DNA of 64,000 bases. Source: Phaseolus vulgaris. Lineage: Eukaryota > Streptophyta > Magnoliopsida > Fabales > Fabaceae. A program made the translations under genes and the position numbers. The notes below the pieces were generated by a model, which saw only the letters and a list, made by a program, of their open reading frames with translations, ran no database searches and was not told where the DNA came from. Shown here piece after piece: positions 61,501-64,000 of this stretch. The stretch is from the NCBI RefSeq assembly GCF_000499845.2, contig NC_023751.2:33788309-33852308 (forward strand), in the 5' to 3' direction. Each line of letters opens with the position of its first letter. Position 1 is the first letter of the stretch.

Positions 61501-64000
61501 CACAACCTTGAAAACCCTACAAGATCTAACCACACTTGTGAAACTCTTCCACAAGCAAAACTTGATAACCTTAATCAAGAAACAATTTTCCAACATAGAA
61601 GAATACAATGGGAGCAAATCACCCAAAAAATGGAGAAGAAGAAAAAACTTCCTTTAGAAGCAATACTAGGTGATTAACTACAAGAGTGAGATGCAAAACT
61701 TGAAACTTACAAATGAAACTCCAAGAAAACCTTCAGTTAAAACTCTTTTGAAACAATTTATATGTGAATATTGGCTTAGTAAAATATTGTCTAAAGGTTC
61801 CCAGACCATCTTTTTTTATCAGCAAAGAAAAAATAAATTAAATGGGGGTATTTTTGGGATATCTCAACCCTTATACAAAACACCATTTCAATGTGCCAAC
61901 ACTCCAGACACCACAAAAATACTACAAAATATCCCCCAAAAAGCACTACCTACATTAATACTAATACTTTCATAGAGCTAAGAACTAAACTCTCTACAAA
62001 TAAAGAAGAAGCCAAGATTCCATAATACACATAAAAATAACTTTACTCATACAACCATTGATGTTCCTACCTTGTATTCTACCTTACCACATACTGTTTC
62101 AATTGATATGCATTACCAAACACAAACCCTGCATTTTAGATAGTTGTTCCTATGACTAGTAGTATTTGAAGGGAAATTGTTAGATCCTCTAACTATGTTA
62201 GATCCTCAAGTGTTTGATGGGCAGATTATATAATATTTGGTAGTTGGTCTTAATAGACAATCTAGTATCTTAACATCTATTAAAACCATGAACCATTTGG
62301 TGAAACCGTTTCCAATTTAATAATGAGAAGCATCGTTCACATTTATTTGTTATTAGTCTAAGTGTGTTTCACATGTGTTAGTTAAGACAATATTGTTGTA
62401 GAAATAAGACCTTTATATCATATCATCAGTAGAAGCTAACATTTGAGTTGTACTTGTGTGAGAGTTTTATATGTGAGAGAAACTATGAAGTTATAATTTA
62501 TGAGTTTGGTGAATTCTCCCATGGACATAAACGGAAGTTCATTAACACTTCAATTGAATTGAAGCACATTAATTTCTATGTGTTATTCTTTCTTGTTCTT
62601 TCACTTATTGTTTACTTTCTTCCGTATTTTTTGGTAGACACTCTGTAGTGAATTTGATTGAGTTAAATTTATTTTATTACATCCATCAAATCAAGTATAA
62701 TTTATTTATTTATTTTTATTCACTTTCTTCAATTCAAAAATCTTATTTTTCATTATTTTTCTCTTCTTTTTATTTTATTTTCCATCCTCGTCTCAATCCA
62801 AACAAAGTCTAAAATTATATATCGTCTTCTAATATAGTCTATATTTAAAAGTATCAAAACTAAAAATTAATACTTAAAAGAGTAAGATCTTTATTTTGCA
62901 TTAATATTGATAACAAAATTAATTTCGTATTGACAGAGTTAATTGTCACCTTATATTTAACTTCACATGACATGAAATATGTAGAGGTTAAAGTATTACT
63001 CAAAGATAATAAATAAATTATTTATATTAACTAATACCATTTCATAAAAAAAAAACTAATATAAAAGACAAATTTTACTTTATAAAAGTACATTTTTTTT
63101 TATAATTTTTCGGGCATAAAAAAAAACTTAAGAATATTTTAGTAGTGAAAAATCAATTCTTGAAACACTCTTGGACAAATAAACAAAATAAAAAAAAAGT
63201 TAGAGAAGTGTAAATATGAGTGAAGCCATAAAGTTGGGTATATTGTGAAATTGGTCATTGATTGATAGGTTATATTTGGGTCATCCAAGAGTAAATTTTG
63301 AAAATGTTGAAAATGTATATTTTGAGCTTAGAAAGAGAATGGGGTAGATAGGATAAAAGGAAAATTGTTGAGAGAAAAAGGGGTCCATTGAAGTGGTTTA
63401 TAATAGACGGGTAGGGTGTCACATTGCAAAACCCTCTTTCACAGAAAAAACACATCGAAATCTAGTGTTGATGTTCAAGTTGTTGGTGCTAGGGCATGGA
63501 AGTTGATTGATTCAACCCCACCTCTCTAATGCTGCCAACTCATATTGGACCCACCAAGATAAAACATTGTGTCTATTCTTTCTTAAGTGGATAATACAAA
63601 CCACTTACTCTTCACTTTCAGATATGCTTCAATCACCTGGATGCTGACCTTAGTGGCTCCATCTTTTAACTTCAAACATCAACTCACTTTTTCTCTGTTT
63701 TTCTCTGTCTGTCATGCTTCTCTACATAAGAAAAAAACAATTACTTCTTATTAAAACAATAAACTTACCTTATGTACATTTTTTTTTGTACATTTTCCTT
63801 TCTTCTGTACTTTTCTAAATTGATGATAGATATGTAGCATGGATGCAGGGAGAAAAATATCAATAACAGGTGTTCTTCAAATATAGGTTAACAAATTAAA
63901 GGGAGAAATTTATGAGAGAGAAAAATGTATCCATATGATGTAGATCTCACTAGAAATAATTTGTTTTATAGTATATAATTTGTGAGTTGATTTTATAAAA
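61501..64000. other. Intergenic DNA with retroelement debris; no supported gene
   Basis: About 61810-61990 has the phrase GGGATATCTCAACCCTTATAC, as near 4650, suggesting an old LINE tail. About 62150-62650 has LTR-like composition without borders. About 63410-63740 is less AT-rich and includes a possible hairpin at 63478-63540. The right edge, 63944-64000, resembles the TRIM-like LTR. Confidence 0.4.

Overview
This is a 64 kb stretch of AT-rich plant nuclear DNA. It holds spliced genes with GT-AG introns, plant LINE, Copia and MITE-type transposons, and a piece of chloroplast DNA now in the nucleus. Gene content and repeat style, including a CTCGCTTAAG-type retroelement relic near 60.6 kb, suggest a papilionoid legume such as Phaseolus or Vigna. 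That placement is inference; no species can be fixed from the sequence alone.

Four protein-coding genes are well supported. (1) An intronless gene on the minus strand (10105-10668) encodes a 187-aa plant membrane-anchored protein that I do not recognise. (2) A five-exon gene on the plus strand (18473-23191) encodes a 545-aa receptor-like kinase with a C-type lectin ectodomain, like Arabidopsis At1g52310; its DFG motif is GVG and its glycine loop is degenerate. (3) A seven-exon gene on the minus strand (30694-33288) encodes a 278-aa membrane protein with a bPH_2-like domain; its first intron appears to be GC-AG. (4) A ten-exon gene on the plus strand (34351-40673) encodes a 598-aa DEAD-box RNA helicase of the RH17 type. 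Genes 3 and 4 are divergent, with about 1.06 kb between their start codons, mostly filled by a MULE-like repeat. A 57-codon reading frame at 15058 that ends in a splice donor is a possible orphan first exon.

The rest is transposon-rich. Three copies of one LINE family lie on the minus strand at 1-1022, 3858-4622 and 51096-55394. The third is the longest, sits inside a foldback MITE, and has lost catalytic Asp residues in its reverse transcriptase. A 3.45 kb Copia element (23642-27093) lies 450 bp downstream of the receptor kinase; it has 5-bp target duplications, short LTRs, no gag and no YVDD region. Also present are a foldback MITE family (at least six copies or pieces), TRIM-like short LTR sequences, a three-copy interspersed family, MULE-like repeats on both sides of the helicase gene, and a CACTA-like block with four subterminal motifs. 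A 1.35 kb plastid insertion (15590-16945) carries the trnK intron 3' end, trnK exon 2, the psbA promoter and most of psbA, now broken.

The four genes have no evident shared pathway; this looks like ordinary gene-sparse plant chromatin. I found no CRISPR array, operon or clearly new system. The best leads are the apparent pseudokinase receptor, the nested transposon histories, the plastid insertion and two unannotated hairpin-forming segments.
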